Source of the DNA: CAIJXB01 sp964439595
GTDB taxonomy: Bacteria > Chlamydiota > Chlamydiia > Chlamydiales > Rhabdochlamydiaceae
Assembly: GCA_964439595.1 (NCBI GenBank)
Contig: CAYTOK010000011.1
Coordinates: 1 to 64,000, forward strand
Length of the DNA stretch: 64,000 nucleotides
Direction of reading: 5' to 3'
Shown here: positions 26,274 through 35,606 of the stretch, in pieces
Layout of the letters: each line of letters opens with the position of its first letter
Numbering within the stretch: the stretch's first letter is position 1
Translations under genes and position numbers: made by a program
Notes under the pieces: generated by a model
What the model saw: only the letters and a program-made list of their open reading frames with translations
Database searches by the model: none
What the model was told of the DNA's origin: nothing

Positions 26274-27116
26274 TTAGAAATCGAAACGAAGTCCAACGTT
26301 AAGTCCTTGAAGATAATCATTACCAAAGTTGCTACCAGCTCCAGCAAATTGATTCCAATATATATTGAAATCATAAGATACAGTAAGATCAAAATGGAAA
26401 TCGTTCATATCTCCAAAATAAGATCCCCATCCTAAACCTAAGGAAGTCTCTGTAACAGCTCTTAGTGTGTTATAGTCATTAGAACCTTTTCTTTCTGTAT
26501 AACGAGTGTACAGAACGCTTTGTGACATATCACCAATTAAGCGGAAACCACTACCAAGTAACCAGTTACTATCAAAACCAAAACGTGGTCCAACAGCCCA
26601 TGATTTTTGATGACCTTCGAATTCATCCGAAATCCAAAGCCCTCTAAGTGCTGTACTAAAATCAGCAGTTAAACTTTTACCAAAGTAAAAAGGTCTGCTA
26701 AATCCAAGATGTGCATCATTATAGCTGAATTTATGAGAATCATGATTTCCAGAATTTTGGTACCATGTGTACTGTCCTTCTAGATTCCAATCATCCATTC
26801 CTTTCATATCTATTCCAAGTCCTACTTGGAAACCACTTGAATAAGAAGCGTCTTCAGAAATACCATCCGCTTCTCTATTTAAATGCCAGTAAATGTAATC
26901 TGCTGTCAAATACATGTCATAACCATCGGCAATCACATAATTAGCGCTTTGGTTATATCCACCAGGTAATTGACCAGCCATAACTTCTTCTCCAGCTACA
27001 TAAGTAGATGCGGCTGGTGCTGCATGGCCTCCTGCCATAGGTTGGTCTGCTTGCACAGCAAATGGAACCATTGCTCCAACTACTGCTAAAGCTACTGTCA
27101 GTTCTTTTCTTAACAT
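26274..27116 (-). CDS. MOMP-like / Lpg1974-type outer membrane beta-barrel protein 1
   Basis: A 280-residue protein with a signal peptide (cut after VQA) and an aromatic, alternating-strand pattern ending in phenylalanine, the outer-membrane barrel insertion signal. The segment MYLTADYIYWHLNREADGI is the landmark of the Legionella OMP/Lpg1974-type pore family, which also covers MOMP-like proteins of Simkania-type chlamydiae. It is the shortest of the three barrels here and is transcribed away from the other two. Likely a porin; pore specificity is unknown. Confidence 0.85.
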   Translation of the reverse strand: MLRKELTVALAVVGAMVPFAVQADQPMAGGHAAPAASTYVAGEEVMAGQLPGGYNQSANYVIADGYDMYLTADYIYWHLNREADGISEDASYSSGFQVGLGIDMKGMDDWNLEGQYTWYQNSGNHDSHKFSYNDAHLGFSRPFYFGKSLTADFSTALRGLWISDEFEGHQKSWAVGPRFGFDSNWLLGSGFRLIGDMSQSVLYTRYTERKGSNDYNTLRAVTETSLGLGWGSYFGDMNDFHFDLTVSYDFNIYWNQFAGAGSNFGNDYLQGLNVGLRFDF

Positions 27117-27534
27117 ACTTTCCTCCTAGGAAGTTTTTTTATTCGTAATCATTTCTAAGGATCCCGCTCTTTTTTACACCTAAGCAAAAAAGGCTTTTGA
27201 GCATTTTCCCCTTTAAATTTAGAAGGTAAGAAATTTCGATTTAAAAAAAAACAAAAAAATTTTCAAACCCCATTTTTTTTTTAATTCCACCCTAGGAAAA
27301 TTTAAAAAAAAATCAGAAAAACCCATTTTCTTAGTGCTTAAAAGGCACTTTTTTTGTATCCTTTATTACGTTTATTTTTTTTAAAAAAAAGAAAAAAACC
27401 AAATAGACAAGTTGAATTTGTGGCCAATACACCGATTTTTGTACGCCTTAAAGCACAAAAAAATAAGTTATTTGCAATTAATTACCAAAATAACTAAACA
27501 GAAGATTTAGATAGCATAACATAATGGAGTACTC
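27117..27534. other. AT-rich divergent promoter region of the outer-membrane genes
   Basis: About 420 bases between two divergent barrel genes, with no coding frame. It is rich in A and T runs, often spaced near one helical turn, which suggests curved DNA and strong promoters. A short hairpin (AGTGC/GCACT followed by seven T) at about 27333-27356 may be a terminator or leader structure. AGGAGG-like bases precede the leftward gene. Confidence 0.5.
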
Positions 27535-28632
27535 ATGCCTCGTTTTTCGATATCAACTAAATCATTACTAACCTCCATAGCTCTTTCTTTTAATCTCCAC
27601 TCTGAAATCACATCCATTCAGGAGCCTCCTGTACTACCCTCTGCAAGGCCGATAGCCCTAAAAAGCCACAACTTATTTATCGAAGCAGATTGGCTATATT
27701 GGAAAGCAAATGAAACAGGCCTCAGTTACGCTTTAAAACAAGACGGATTTAATGAAAACAAACCGCAGATCATGAATATAGGAAGTGTAGCCAACCCGAA
27801 ATTCGACTGGGAATCAGGTTTCCGACTAGGTTTAGGCTGCAATATCCCTTATGATAGCTGGGATCTTAGTCTAATATGGACATGGAATGAAGGAAAAGCA
27901 AAAGACTCTCAATCTTCTCAAGAAGATGGCTCCCCTGCTGTTTACCCCTCCTTCATACATCCAAATGCCTATAATGACGAGAACATATTCTCTTGCTTCA
28001 AAGCAAATAGCGATCTGTTGATACATCTTAACATGTTAGATCTAGACTTAGGCAGACAATTTAAAACAGGAAAATGGCTCTCCTTACGTCCCCACTTAGG
28101 TATTAGAACTGTCTGGATAGATCAGTCCTATGATGTAAAGTATGAAGACCTCTATAGCTACAATTTAAAGAAAAAAAAGCTTAAATTCGTTTTAGATGAA
28201 TATCTAACACACATGATCAACAATTTTTGGGGTATCGGGATTCAAGGAGGATTAGACTCTCAATGGATGATCAAAGGAGACATCAGTATATTTGGCAACT
28301 TAACAACAGCCTTACTATATGGCGTCTTTGATACTTCATATACAGAAAGTTTCCTCTTAAAAGAAGTAACAGATGGGACTACTCTTTCAGAAGAAAATAA
28401 TTTCCACGCAGGGAGAGCTATTCTCGATCTACAAATGGGATTAAGATGGAGCTCTAGCTTCTTTAAAGAGAAAATCAGATTCCTCATACAAGGGGGATGG
28501 GAACACCACGCATTTTTCTCACAAAATCAATTCATGCGATTTGTAGACGGACAAAATTGGGGAAATTTCACTCAAAACCAAGGGGATGTTTATTTTCAAG
28601 GTTGGATGGGGTCTGCCCGCATTTACTTCTAA
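27535..28632 (+). CDS. MOMP-like / Lpg1974-type outer membrane beta-barrel protein 2
   Basis: A 365-residue barrel protein with signal peptide and the family opening IEADWLYWKANETGLSYAL. It shares with barrel 3 the motifs NNFWGIG.(Q/K).GL..QW, RVGRAI/AGRAILDLQMGLRW and a final GDVYFQGWMGSARIYF, ending in phenylalanine. This relation marks the two as tandem paralogues. In chlamydiae such proteins are major surface components and porins; several cysteines usual for true MOMP cross-linking are not evident here. Confidence 0.87.
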   Translation: MPRFSISTKSLLTSIALSFNLHSEITSIQEPPVLPSARPIALKSHNLFIEADWLYWKANETGLSYALKQDGFNENKPQIMNIGSVANPKFDWESGFRLGLGCNIPYDSWDLSLIWTWNEGKAKDSQSSQEDGSPAVYPSFIHPNAYNDENIFSCFKANSDLLIHLNMLDLDLGRQFKTGKWLSLRPHLGIRTVWIDQSYDVKYEDLYSYNLKKKKLKFVLDEYLTHMINNFWGIGIQGGLDSQWMIKGDISIFGNLTTALLYGVFDTSYTESFLLKEVTDGTTLSEENNFHAGRAILDLQMGLRWSSSFFKEKIRFLIQGGWEHHAFFSQNQFMRFVDGQNWGNFTQNQGDVYFQGWMGSARIYF

Positions 28633-28809
28633 AAAAGCGCCTAAAACACATTATAGAAGCAATTTAAAAAGATTGCATCGCGCTTAGAATTCTTCAAATA
28701 AAACTTTTTCACAAAAGACACTACCTTTTTTTTCCCCAATTCTGTAAATTCGTATTATGCTGACGTTTTTTTGTTAAGCAGACTAACTTATCTAGAGGAC
28801 TTCTTTATT

Positions 28810-29940
28810 ATGAAAAAAAATACAATCGTTATGGGCTTACTCTCTGCCCTCTCTTTTGCTAGTGTCGGACATTTACAAGCTGAAGTGTCTGATGCACAAG
28901 TGCGCAATTTAGAAAACAGAGTGAACGTGCTTGAACAAAAAAAGGGAGCTAATGCGATGGTTAATCCATCAGGCCGCCCTCAAGTACGCGACGGTGCAGA
29001 CATTTTCTTTACGGCAGACTGGCTTATTTGGCAAGCCCATGAAAATGGCCTTGGTTACACTGTAAAAGGTGATGCTGATCACTCTACTTCTTCTGCTCTT
29101 TACAACTCTTCCGTAAAAAACATGCATTTTGATTGGGACTTCGGATTCCGCGTAGGACTCGGTTGGAATACTCCTCATGACGGTTGGGACGTAACAACTA
29201 ACTGGACTTGGTTTCGCACTAAGGCGCATGACAGCCACGCTGTAGATGGAGACAAAATTCTACGACCAACTTTCAACTATTCTCCTGCAGAAGGAACTGT
29301 AGCAGATCCTATTATAGGGTATTTACATACGAACAGTCAATTACACCTTCACCTTAACCTGATTGACCTCGAACTCGGCAGAGAATTTTTCGTAAGCAAA
29401 TGGGTGACACTACGTCCTTTTATAGGACTTAGAAACGGTTGGGTTCACCAAAAACTCGTCACTACATTTACACATGCAAAATCTGCTGGAGCCCAAACAG
29501 GCACCGCTAGTAAATTAGTCAACAACTTCTGGGGTATCGGCCCTAAAGCTGGACTCAATACACAATGGGGCCTAGGTTACGGCTTTAGCCTTATTGGAAA
29601 TGCGAATTGTTCCTTACTATACGGCTTCTTTCATTTAGAAAACCGCCAAGATAAACTGTTTGAAAATGGCGATGTCGGCGTTAATGTAAATAACAGAGAC
29701 AGCGTTCGTGTTGGACGAGCTATTGGCGAATTAGCCTTGGGTCTACGTTGGGATACCATGTTTGCCGATGATAGATGCCATTTTGGTATCCAAGGTGGCT
29801 GGGAAAATCTTATGCTATTTGGATTTAATCAATTCAAACATTTCATTGGAACAACCGATAGAAACGCAGGATCTTTTGTAGCAAATCAAGGAGACCTCAC
29901 CTTCCAAGGTTGGACTCTTTCTGCTAGACTAGACTTCTAA
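28810..29940 (+). CDS. MOMP-like / Lpg1974-type outer membrane beta-barrel protein 3
   Basis: A 376-residue barrel protein. ATG 28810 is preferred (AGAGGAC upstream, clean signal peptide ending LQAE). After the signal comes a short coiled coil (VRNLENRVNVLEQKKG), as in many Lpg1974-type porins, then FTADWLIWQAHENGLGY and the barrel. It ends GDLTFQGWTLSARLDF. A strong terminator follows. Likely an abundant porin paired with the preceding paralogue. Confidence 0.88.
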   Translation: MKKNTIVMGLLSALSFASVGHLQAEVSDAQVRNLENRVNVLEQKKGANAMVNPSGRPQVRDGADIFFTADWLIWQAHENGLGYTVKGDADHSTSSALYNSSVKNMHFDWDFGFRVGLGWNTPHDGWDVTTNWTWFRTKAHDSHAVDGDKILRPTFNYSPAEGTVADPIIGYLHTNSQLHLHLNLIDLELGREFFVSKWVTLRPFIGLRNGWVHQKLVTTFTHAKSAGAQTGTASKLVNNFWGIGPKAGLNTQWGLGYGFSLIGNANCSLLYGFFHLENRQDKLFENGDVGVNVNNRDSVRVGRAIGELALGLRWDTMFADDRCHFGIQGGWENLMLFGFNQFKHFIGTTDRNAGSFVANQGDLTFQGWTLSARLDF

Positions 29941-29953
29941 AACAAGTAATGCT

Positions 29954-29982
29954 AGGTAACCTCGAACTTCTCGAGGTTACCT
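29954..29982. terminator. Bidirectional terminator between barrel gene 3 and sufS
   Basis: A perfect 12-base stem (AGGTAACCTCGA / TCGAGGTTACCT) with a 5-base loop and a T-rich 3' side, between two convergent genes. Confidence 0.9.
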
Positions 29983-29988
29983 TTTCCT

Positions 29989-31221
29989 TTAACCATCTCC
30001 CCGTAAAATCCCTACAACTTCCTTTAGAGCCAGAATAAACCGATCTATTTCTTCTAAAGTATTATAAACAGCAAAAGAAACTCTTATAGTAGAGCTTACC
30101 CCAAACCTTCTTAAGGCAGGCTGAGCACAAAGATGGCCCGTTCTTACAGAAATGCCTCTCGTATCAAGTAGCGTACCTACATCCAAAGAGTGACACCCCT
30201 CACAGTTAAAACTAATAATAGAAGATCTATGCCTAGGCTTAGATAAAAAGTGGATACCCGGTATCTTTGCTAAAGAAGCTAGTGCATACTCTGTTAGAGT
30301 CTTTTCCCAGGCCTCCACTTTATCAAGACCTATTTTATGCATAAAACCAATAGCTGCATGCAATCCCATGGTAGCTGCAATATTAGGAGTCCCCGCTTCA
30401 AAGCGTAAAGGAGGACCTTGATAGGTTGTTTTCTCAAAAGACACGCTACGAATCATATCCCCCCCTCCTTGATAAGGAGGCATAGATTCTAGTAAATGCT
30501 TTTTACCATACAGTATGCCAATACCTGTTGGCCCATACATTTTATGCCCTGAAAATACTAAAAAATCTACGTCAAGCCTCTGAACATCGATCCTCATATG
30601 AGAAATAGCCTGCGCTGCATCAATCAATACTTTCGCTCCAAATTCGTGAGCAAGGCGCACAACTTCAGCTACAGGGTGAATTACACCTGTTGCATTTGCA
30701 ATATAGGCAAGAGATACCAATTTCACTCTAGAAGAAAGCATTTTAACAAACTGCTCTAATGCAATCTCTCCTCCATCATCAACGGGAATTACCTGTAAAG
30801 TAGCCCCGGTCTCAGCACAAAGCATTTGCCAGGGAACAATATTAGAATGGTGCTCTGTTTCTACTATAAGAATTTCATCCCCTTCTCGTAAAAAAGCTTT
30901 TCCATAAGAGAAGGCAACTAAATTAATTGACTCCGTTGTCCCTTTCGTAAAAATAACTTCAGAAGATTCCTTTGCTCCAATAAACTGCCGGACAAGCTCT
31001 CTTGTAGCGTCATATTTAGCTGTAGCTTCTCTTGCTAACGAATAAATTGCCCTATGTACAGTCCCACATTCTTCAGAAAAATACTTTGTCATTGCTGTGA
31101 TTACTTCTTGAGGCTTTTGTGAAGTTGCCGCAGAATCAAAATAAATACAAGGCAGGTTTTTCTCTTTAGCAAATAAAGGAAATTCCTTTCTTACATCGGT
31201 TAAGTCAACTACTTCAGACAT
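29989..31221 (-). CDS. sufS: Cysteine desulfurase SufS
   Basis: A 410-residue PLP enzyme that takes sulfur from cysteine for iron-sulfur cluster assembly. The cofactor lysine lies in FSGHKMYGPTGIG and the catalytic cysteine in RTGHLCAQPALRRFG, the SufS form. Other landmarks are ETEHHSNIVPW and DAAQAISH. It is the last gene of a sufB-C-D-S operon, the chlamydial order, and overlaps sufD by 13 bases. No SufE or SufU partner is encoded in the window. Confidence 0.97.
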   Translation of the reverse strand: MSEVVDLTDVRKEFPLFAKEKNLPCIYFDSAATSQKPQEVITAMTKYFSEECGTVHRAIYSLAREATAKYDATRELVRQFIGAKESSEVIFTKGTTESINLVAFSYGKAFLREGDEILIVETEHHSNIVPWQMLCAETGATLQVIPVDDGGEIALEQFVKMLSSRVKLVSLAYIANATGVIHPVAEVVRLAHEFGAKVLIDAAQAISHMRIDVQRLDVDFLVFSGHKMYGPTGIGILYGKKHLLESMPPYQGGGDMIRSVSFEKTTYQGPPLRFEAGTPNIAATMGLHAAIGFMHKIGLDKVEAWEKTLTEYALASLAKIPGIHFLSKPRHRSSIISFNCEGCHSLDVGTLLDTRGISVRTGHLCAQPALRRFGVSSTIRVSFAVYNTLEEIDRFILALKEVVGILRGDG

Positions 31222-32498
31222 GCTAAACTCAAAGAAAAAAGCTTAGAGCGAAGGGATTCTAAGGAAATTTTCTCTAAAATTTCCTCACAAAAACCCTGTA
31301 TTAAAAGAGCTTGAGCTTCCTCTAAAGAAATCCCTCTTGTCCTTAGATATAGCAAGTGTTCTTCTTCTAATTGCGCAATCGTAGATCCATGCGATGCTTT
31401 TACATCATCGGCAAATATCTCTAAGTTGGGTTTAGAAAAAGCCATGGAAAGATCTGAAAGAACCAAGTTTTTATTTAATTGATATGCCTGTGTTTTTTGC
31501 GCAGTACGCTTCACGTAGATTTTACCCGTAAAGCTACTACGGCTCTTGGATAGAAGAATGTTTTTAAATAGCTGATGAGAGCGGCAGGAAGGGGCGCTAT
31601 GCTCGATGTGCACGTGCACATGAGCTTGCTTTACCCCTGTAAGAGGAGCAAGGCCTCTAAGCTCAACTTCTGCCATTTCTCCAAGTAAAGACACCTTGTA
31701 ATCATGACGAAGAAGGTCTCCTCCAAAGGTCACAAGGTCAGATTTAAGAAAACTTCCTTTTTTTAAAGTAGCCCTAAAAAAAGAAAAACTTCCTCCTGCT
31801 GTCTCGAGTCCGCTGTGACAGCTATAAGAACAAATAGCTTTCTCTTCCAAAGCCAAATCGACAAAACCGTTATAAAACCTACTGTCTCCTTCTATAGAAC
31901 TAACAAAAGACGCTTCGGCTTGAGCTCCCATAAAAAGATGAATGCGAGGGTTACAAAAAGCTTCTTTTCCTGTTTGCAAGAATAAAAACTGGATAGGAGA
32001 CTCTATTTTCACCTTAGGAGGCACATAAATAAACAAACCATCAGAGGCTAAAGCTCCATTTAAAAGAGCTAAAGAATCTCCCTCTTCTTGCGTAAGAGTC
32101 TGTATGCGATGCTTAAGATAAGAACTATAAGAACCTGTTAAAGCACTGGAAAGAGGCATGATCACCGCCTGCTTTGGAATAGCATCTAAAGAAGATAACT
32201 CTTTAGAAAAGCAGCCATCAACAAATACAAAAGAAGAGTTAGAGCTTTCAGGAAGACGCAGCGTTTCTAATTGCGCTTCAACACTATTTTCCTTACCTAC
32301 AAAAGAACCCTCGTATAATTTATTTAAAGGAACATATTGATAACTTTCCTGATTGCGGTCAGGAAGGCCTAGCCTCAAAAATTTCTCTTGAGATAGGTTC
32401 CTTAAAAAGGCCAAAGGACTTTCCTTATTTTGAAGCATAAGATCTTGCATAAGATCCAAAAAAGTGTTTTTGCCTACTCTCTCCAAGCACTCTCTCAT
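31209..32498 (-). CDS. sufD: Fe-S scaffold complex protein SufD
   Basis: A 429-residue SufB/SufD-family protein. The C-terminal beta-helix has HVHVEH-like sequence (HVHVHIEHSAPSCRSHQLF) and the conserved tail DDVKASHGSTIAQLEEEHLLYLRTRGI. SufD joins SufB and SufC into the scaffold complex that builds Fe-S clusters. The N-terminal third is divergent, as usual. It overlaps sufC by four bases (ATGA). Confidence 0.95.
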   Translation of the reverse strand: MRECLERVGKNTFLDLMQDLMLQNKESPLAFLRNLSQEKFLRLGLPDRNQESYQYVPLNKLYEGSFVGKENSVEAQLETLRLPESSNSSFVFVDGCFSKELSSLDAIPKQAVIMPLSSALTGSYSSYLKHRIQTLTQEEGDSLALLNGALASDGLFIYVPPKVKIESPIQFLFLQTGKEAFCNPRIHLFMGAQAEASFVSSIEGDSRFYNGFVDLALEEKAICSYSCHSGLETAGGSFSFFRATLKKGSFLKSDLVTFGGDLLRHDYKVSLLGEMAEVELRGLAPLTGVKQAHVHVHIEHSAPSCRSHQLFKNILLSKSRSSFTGKIYVKRTAQKTQAYQLNKNLVLSDLSMAFSKPNLEIFADDVKASHGSTIAQLEEEHLLYLRTRGISLEEAQALLIQGFCEEILEKISLESLRSKLFSLSLACLK

Positions 32499-33262
32499 GA
32501 AAACACCTTAGTCTCTTCTAAGGAAGATCTGAACTGCTCATATCCATTTGATTCCAACTGTAGCGCTAAACTCGCATCTCCGGATTGCACAATTCTTCCA
32601 TCAACTAGCACATGAACAAAATCAGGATGAATGTAGTCTAATAATCTTTGATAGTGAGTAATTAAAAGAAGCGACTTTTCCGGGCTCATAAACCTATTTA
32701 CGCCTTCTGCTACTACTTTCATGGCATCTATATCAAGACCGGAATCCGTTTCATCTAGAATTGCTAAAAAGGGATCTAATAAAGACATTTGCAAGATTTC
32801 ATTGCGTTTTTTTTCTCCTCCGGAAAACCCCTCATTTACATTTCGGCATACAAATTCCTTACTGACCTGAACAAGAGCCATTTTCTCTTGTAATATCTTA
32901 TCAAATTCTTCTTGTTCAAGGGGTTGCTTCCCCTCAAACTTTCTTTTCGCATTTAAAGAAGCAAATAAAAAAGTAGAGTTGGTAATACCTGGGATTTCTA
33001 CAGGGTATTGAAAACCCATAAAAAGACCTCTATGAGCTCTTTCTTCCGGCTCCAAATCTAAAATGTTCTCCCCTTGAAAAAGAACTTCCCCCTGGATAAT
33101 CTCATAAGCAGGATCCCCAGCTAAAACCTTTGCCAAAGTAGACTTACCAGCTCCATTAGGTCCCATAATAGCATGAATCTCCCCTGGAGCTATTTTCAAA
33201 GAAAGGCCTTTTAAAATAATCTTACCCTCGGTAGAAACCGTTATATTTTTAATCTCTAACAT
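32495..33262 (-). CDS. sufC: Fe-S assembly ATPase SufC
   Basis: A 255-residue ABC-type ATPase of the SufBCD complex. Walker A GPNGAGKST, the signature FSGGEKKRNE and Walker B with LAILDETDSGLDIDA are intact. I place the start at the ATG of MLEIKNITV, which has AAAGGAG six bases upstream; a longer in-frame start at 33286 would overlap sufB and lacks support. Sixteen bases separate it from sufB. Confidence 0.97.
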   Translation of the reverse strand: MLEIKNITVSTEGKIILKGLSLKIAPGEIHAIMGPNGAGKSTLAKVLAGDPAYEIIQGEVLFQGENILDLEPEERAHRGLFMGFQYPVEIPGITNSTFLFASLNAKRKFEGKQPLEQEEFDKILQEKMALVQVSKEFVCRNVNEGFSGGEKKRNEILQMSLLDPFLAILDETDSGLDIDAMKVVAEGVNRFMSPEKSLLLITHYQRLLDYIHPDFVHVLVDGRIVQSGDASLALQLESNGYEQFRSSLEETKVFS

Positions 33263-33278
33263 CCCCATCTCCTTTAAG

Positions 33279-34730
33279 TTACCCAACTGAGTGTTCTAAT
33301 TTTAAAGCAAGTAACTTTTGCGCCTCTACAGCAAACTCTAATGGAAGTTCTTTAATAACCTCCTTGCAAAAACCACTTAAAATCATGTGTATCGCATCTT
33401 CTTTAGAAATCCCTCTAGCTTGAAGATAAAATAACTGCTCTTCACTCATCTTAGAAGTCGAAGCTTCGTGTTCTACCGCGCTTGAAGCGTTAGCTACTTC
33501 AATGTATGGAAAAGTATTTGCTGAACAAAGATCCCCTACAAGCATAGAGTCACACTGTGTATAGTTACGACTTTTAGTAGCTTTAGGAGCTACTTTAACA
33601 AGTCCTCTATACGTATTATGTGAATGGTCTGCCGATATACCCTTAGAAATAATTGTAGACCTAGTACCCTTACCAAGATGTATCATCTTAGTACCTGTAT
33701 CGGCTTGCATGTATCCATTTGTCAAAGCAACAGAATAAAATTCACCGATGGAGCCATCCCCCTGTAAAATACAGCTAGGGTACTTCCAGGTGATGGCAGC
33801 GCCGGCCTCCACCTGAGTCCAAGAGATTTTAGATTTAAACCCTTGGCATCTTCCTCTTTTCGTTACGAAATTAAAAACACCACCTTTTCCGGTTTTCGGG
33901 TCCCCTGCGTACCAATTTTGAACGGTAGAATATTTAATTTCTGCTCTATCAAAAGCTACTAATTCAACAACAGCGGCGTGTAATTGGTTGTTATCATAAG
34001 AAGGCGCCGTACATCCTTCAAGGTAGCTAACATAAGAGTCTTCTTCTGCAATAATAAGAGTTCTTTCAAACTGTCCACTTTTTTTATCGTTGATTCTAAA
34101 ATAGGTGGAAAGTTCCATTGGAGATCTAACTCCTTTAGGAATATACACAAAAGAGCCGTCAGAAAAAACTGCCGAATTAAGAGCGGAAAAATAGTTATCA
34201 CCCGGAGGCACCACGCTACCTAAATACTTCTCTAAAAGCTCTGGATACCTTTCTACAGCCTCTGAAATAGAGCAAAGAACAACGCCAGCTTCCTGCAAAG
34301 TTTTTTGAAAAGTCGTCCCTATAGAAACAGAGTCAAATACCACATCAATAGCTACATTTGTTAAGCGCTTTTGCTCATCAAGAGGAACCCCTAGCTTAGC
34401 AAATGTTTTTAACAGCTCAGGATCTACCTGATCCAAGCTATCCAATTTTTGTTTTCTCTTTGGGGTGGAATAGTAAGAAATAGCTTGAAAATCAATAGGA
34501 GGGATATTGAGGTTAGCCCAACAAGGCTCTTCCATCTCAAGCCATCTTCGATATGCTTTTAAACGAAATTCCAGCAAAAATGCAGGTTCGTTTTTCTTTG
34601 CAGAGATAGCTCTCACCACTTCTTCACTAAGCCCCGGAGGGAAGCTTTCTGTTTCTATTTCAGTCGAAAAACCATACTTGTATTCTGTGGACTGAAACTC
34701 AGACTGTACTAATACTTCTTCTACCGACAT
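33279..34730 (-). CDS. sufB: Fe-S scaffold protein SufB
   Basis: A 483-residue SufB with the family segments SIGTTFQKTLQEAGV, GDNYFSALNSAVFSDGSFVY, TKRGRCQG and SCILQGDGSIGEFYSVALTNG, ending in EHEASTSKMSEEQLFYLQARG. ATG 34730 is chosen over an upstream TTG because it begins the conserved N-terminus. It heads the suf genes and lies 75 bases downstream of kdsB on the same strand, so kdsB may be co-transcribed. Confidence 0.97.
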   Translation of the reverse strand: MSVEEVLVQSEFQSTEYKYGFSTEIETESFPPGLSEEVVRAISAKKNEPAFLLEFRLKAYRRWLEMEEPCWANLNIPPIDFQAISYYSTPKRKQKLDSLDQVDPELLKTFAKLGVPLDEQKRLTNVAIDVVFDSVSIGTTFQKTLQEAGVVLCSISEAVERYPELLEKYLGSVVPPGDNYFSALNSAVFSDGSFVYIPKGVRSPMELSTYFRINDKKSGQFERTLIIAEEDSYVSYLEGCTAPSYDNNQLHAAVVELVAFDRAEIKYSTVQNWYAGDPKTGKGGVFNFVTKRGRCQGFKSKISWTQVEAGAAITWKYPSCILQGDGSIGEFYSVALTNGYMQADTGTKMIHLGKGTRSTIISKGISADHSHNTYRGLVKVAPKATKSRNYTQCDSMLVGDLCSANTFPYIEVANASSAVEHEASTSKMSEEQLFYLQARGISKEDAIHMILSGFCKEVIKELPLEFAVEAQKLLALKLEHSVG

Positions 34731-34805
34731 CCGTCTACTCAAAAAAAAATTCCGATTCGACGTACATAATACCAAAAGGAAGATTATAAAGATATCCTTG
34801 TCCTA

Positions 34806-35561
34806 TTAAATAGAAAAAAGAATCTCTGATTTAAGATGTTTTTCAGCTAAAATAAGATGCTCTAATAGATCAATTCCTATAGAACTTTCTTGAGTTTCGT
34901 GAACTTTTATTTTTAACCCGTAATGCAAAAACCGCAGCTGCTCAAGCATTTCCGATTCCTCTATCTCACAAGACTTCATGGAAGAAATTTTTTTAAGTGC
35001 ATTTTCTGCATACGCATACAATCCAATATGCTTAAAATATTTTGCTACCTTCCCTCCGTCTCTATGATAAGGGATCGGGCTTCTAGAAAAATATAAAGCA
35101 TGCCCTTTACTATCACAAACAACCTTACAAAGGTTGGGATCTGAAACCTTATCAAATTCAAGCTCTTGCTTTAAAGTCCAGACATCCGCAGATTCTGTTT
35201 CACAAGACTGCAAAAGATCTTGAATAGCTCTTAGGGAAAGAAATGGCTCGTCCCCTTGCCAGTTAACCCAAATATCCCCTTGCAAAAGATTTTTTTGTTG
35301 TAACTCTATAAGGCGCTCCGTGCCATTTTGACATGTCTCTGCAGTGAAAAAATAGCGGGCCCCAAAAGACTCTGCTATAGACGCTACTTCTTGAGAGTCA
35401 ATAGCAAGCGCCACTTCATCAAAAAAAGGCACCCTACAGGCAGCCTCCCAAGTTCTTTGAATCAAAGGCTTCCCTCCCAAAGGAGCTAACACCTTACCAG
35501 GGAACCTGGTTGACTTAAGCCTTGCAGGGATAATGCAAATTATTTTTTTATTTCCAATCAT
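34806..35561 (-). CDS. kdsB: CMP-Kdo synthetase (3-deoxy-manno-octulosonate cytidylyltransferase)
   Basis: A 251-residue enzyme that activates Kdo with CTP for lipopolysaccharide core assembly. The N-terminal nucleotide-binding motif IPARLKSTRFPGKVLAPLGG and the downstream NWQGDEPFL are diagnostic, and length is typical. It indicates a Kdo-containing LPS, as expected for chlamydiae. Same strand as the suf genes that follow. Confidence 0.97.
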   Translation of the reverse strand: MIGNKKIICIIPARLKSTRFPGKVLAPLGGKPLIQRTWEAACRVPFFDEVALAIDSQEVASIAESFGARYFFTAETCQNGTERLIELQQKNLLQGDIWVNWQGDEPFLSLRAIQDLLQSCETESADVWTLKQELEFDKVSDPNLCKVVCDSKGHALYFSRSPIPYHRDGGKVAKYFKHIGLYAYAENALKKISSMKSCEIEESEMLEQLRFLHYGLKIKVHETQESSIGIDLLEHLILAEKHLKSEILFSI

Positions 35562-35606
35562 GCTCTAATCATACCAAATGCCGATTTACTACACATAACT
35601 TTTTTA

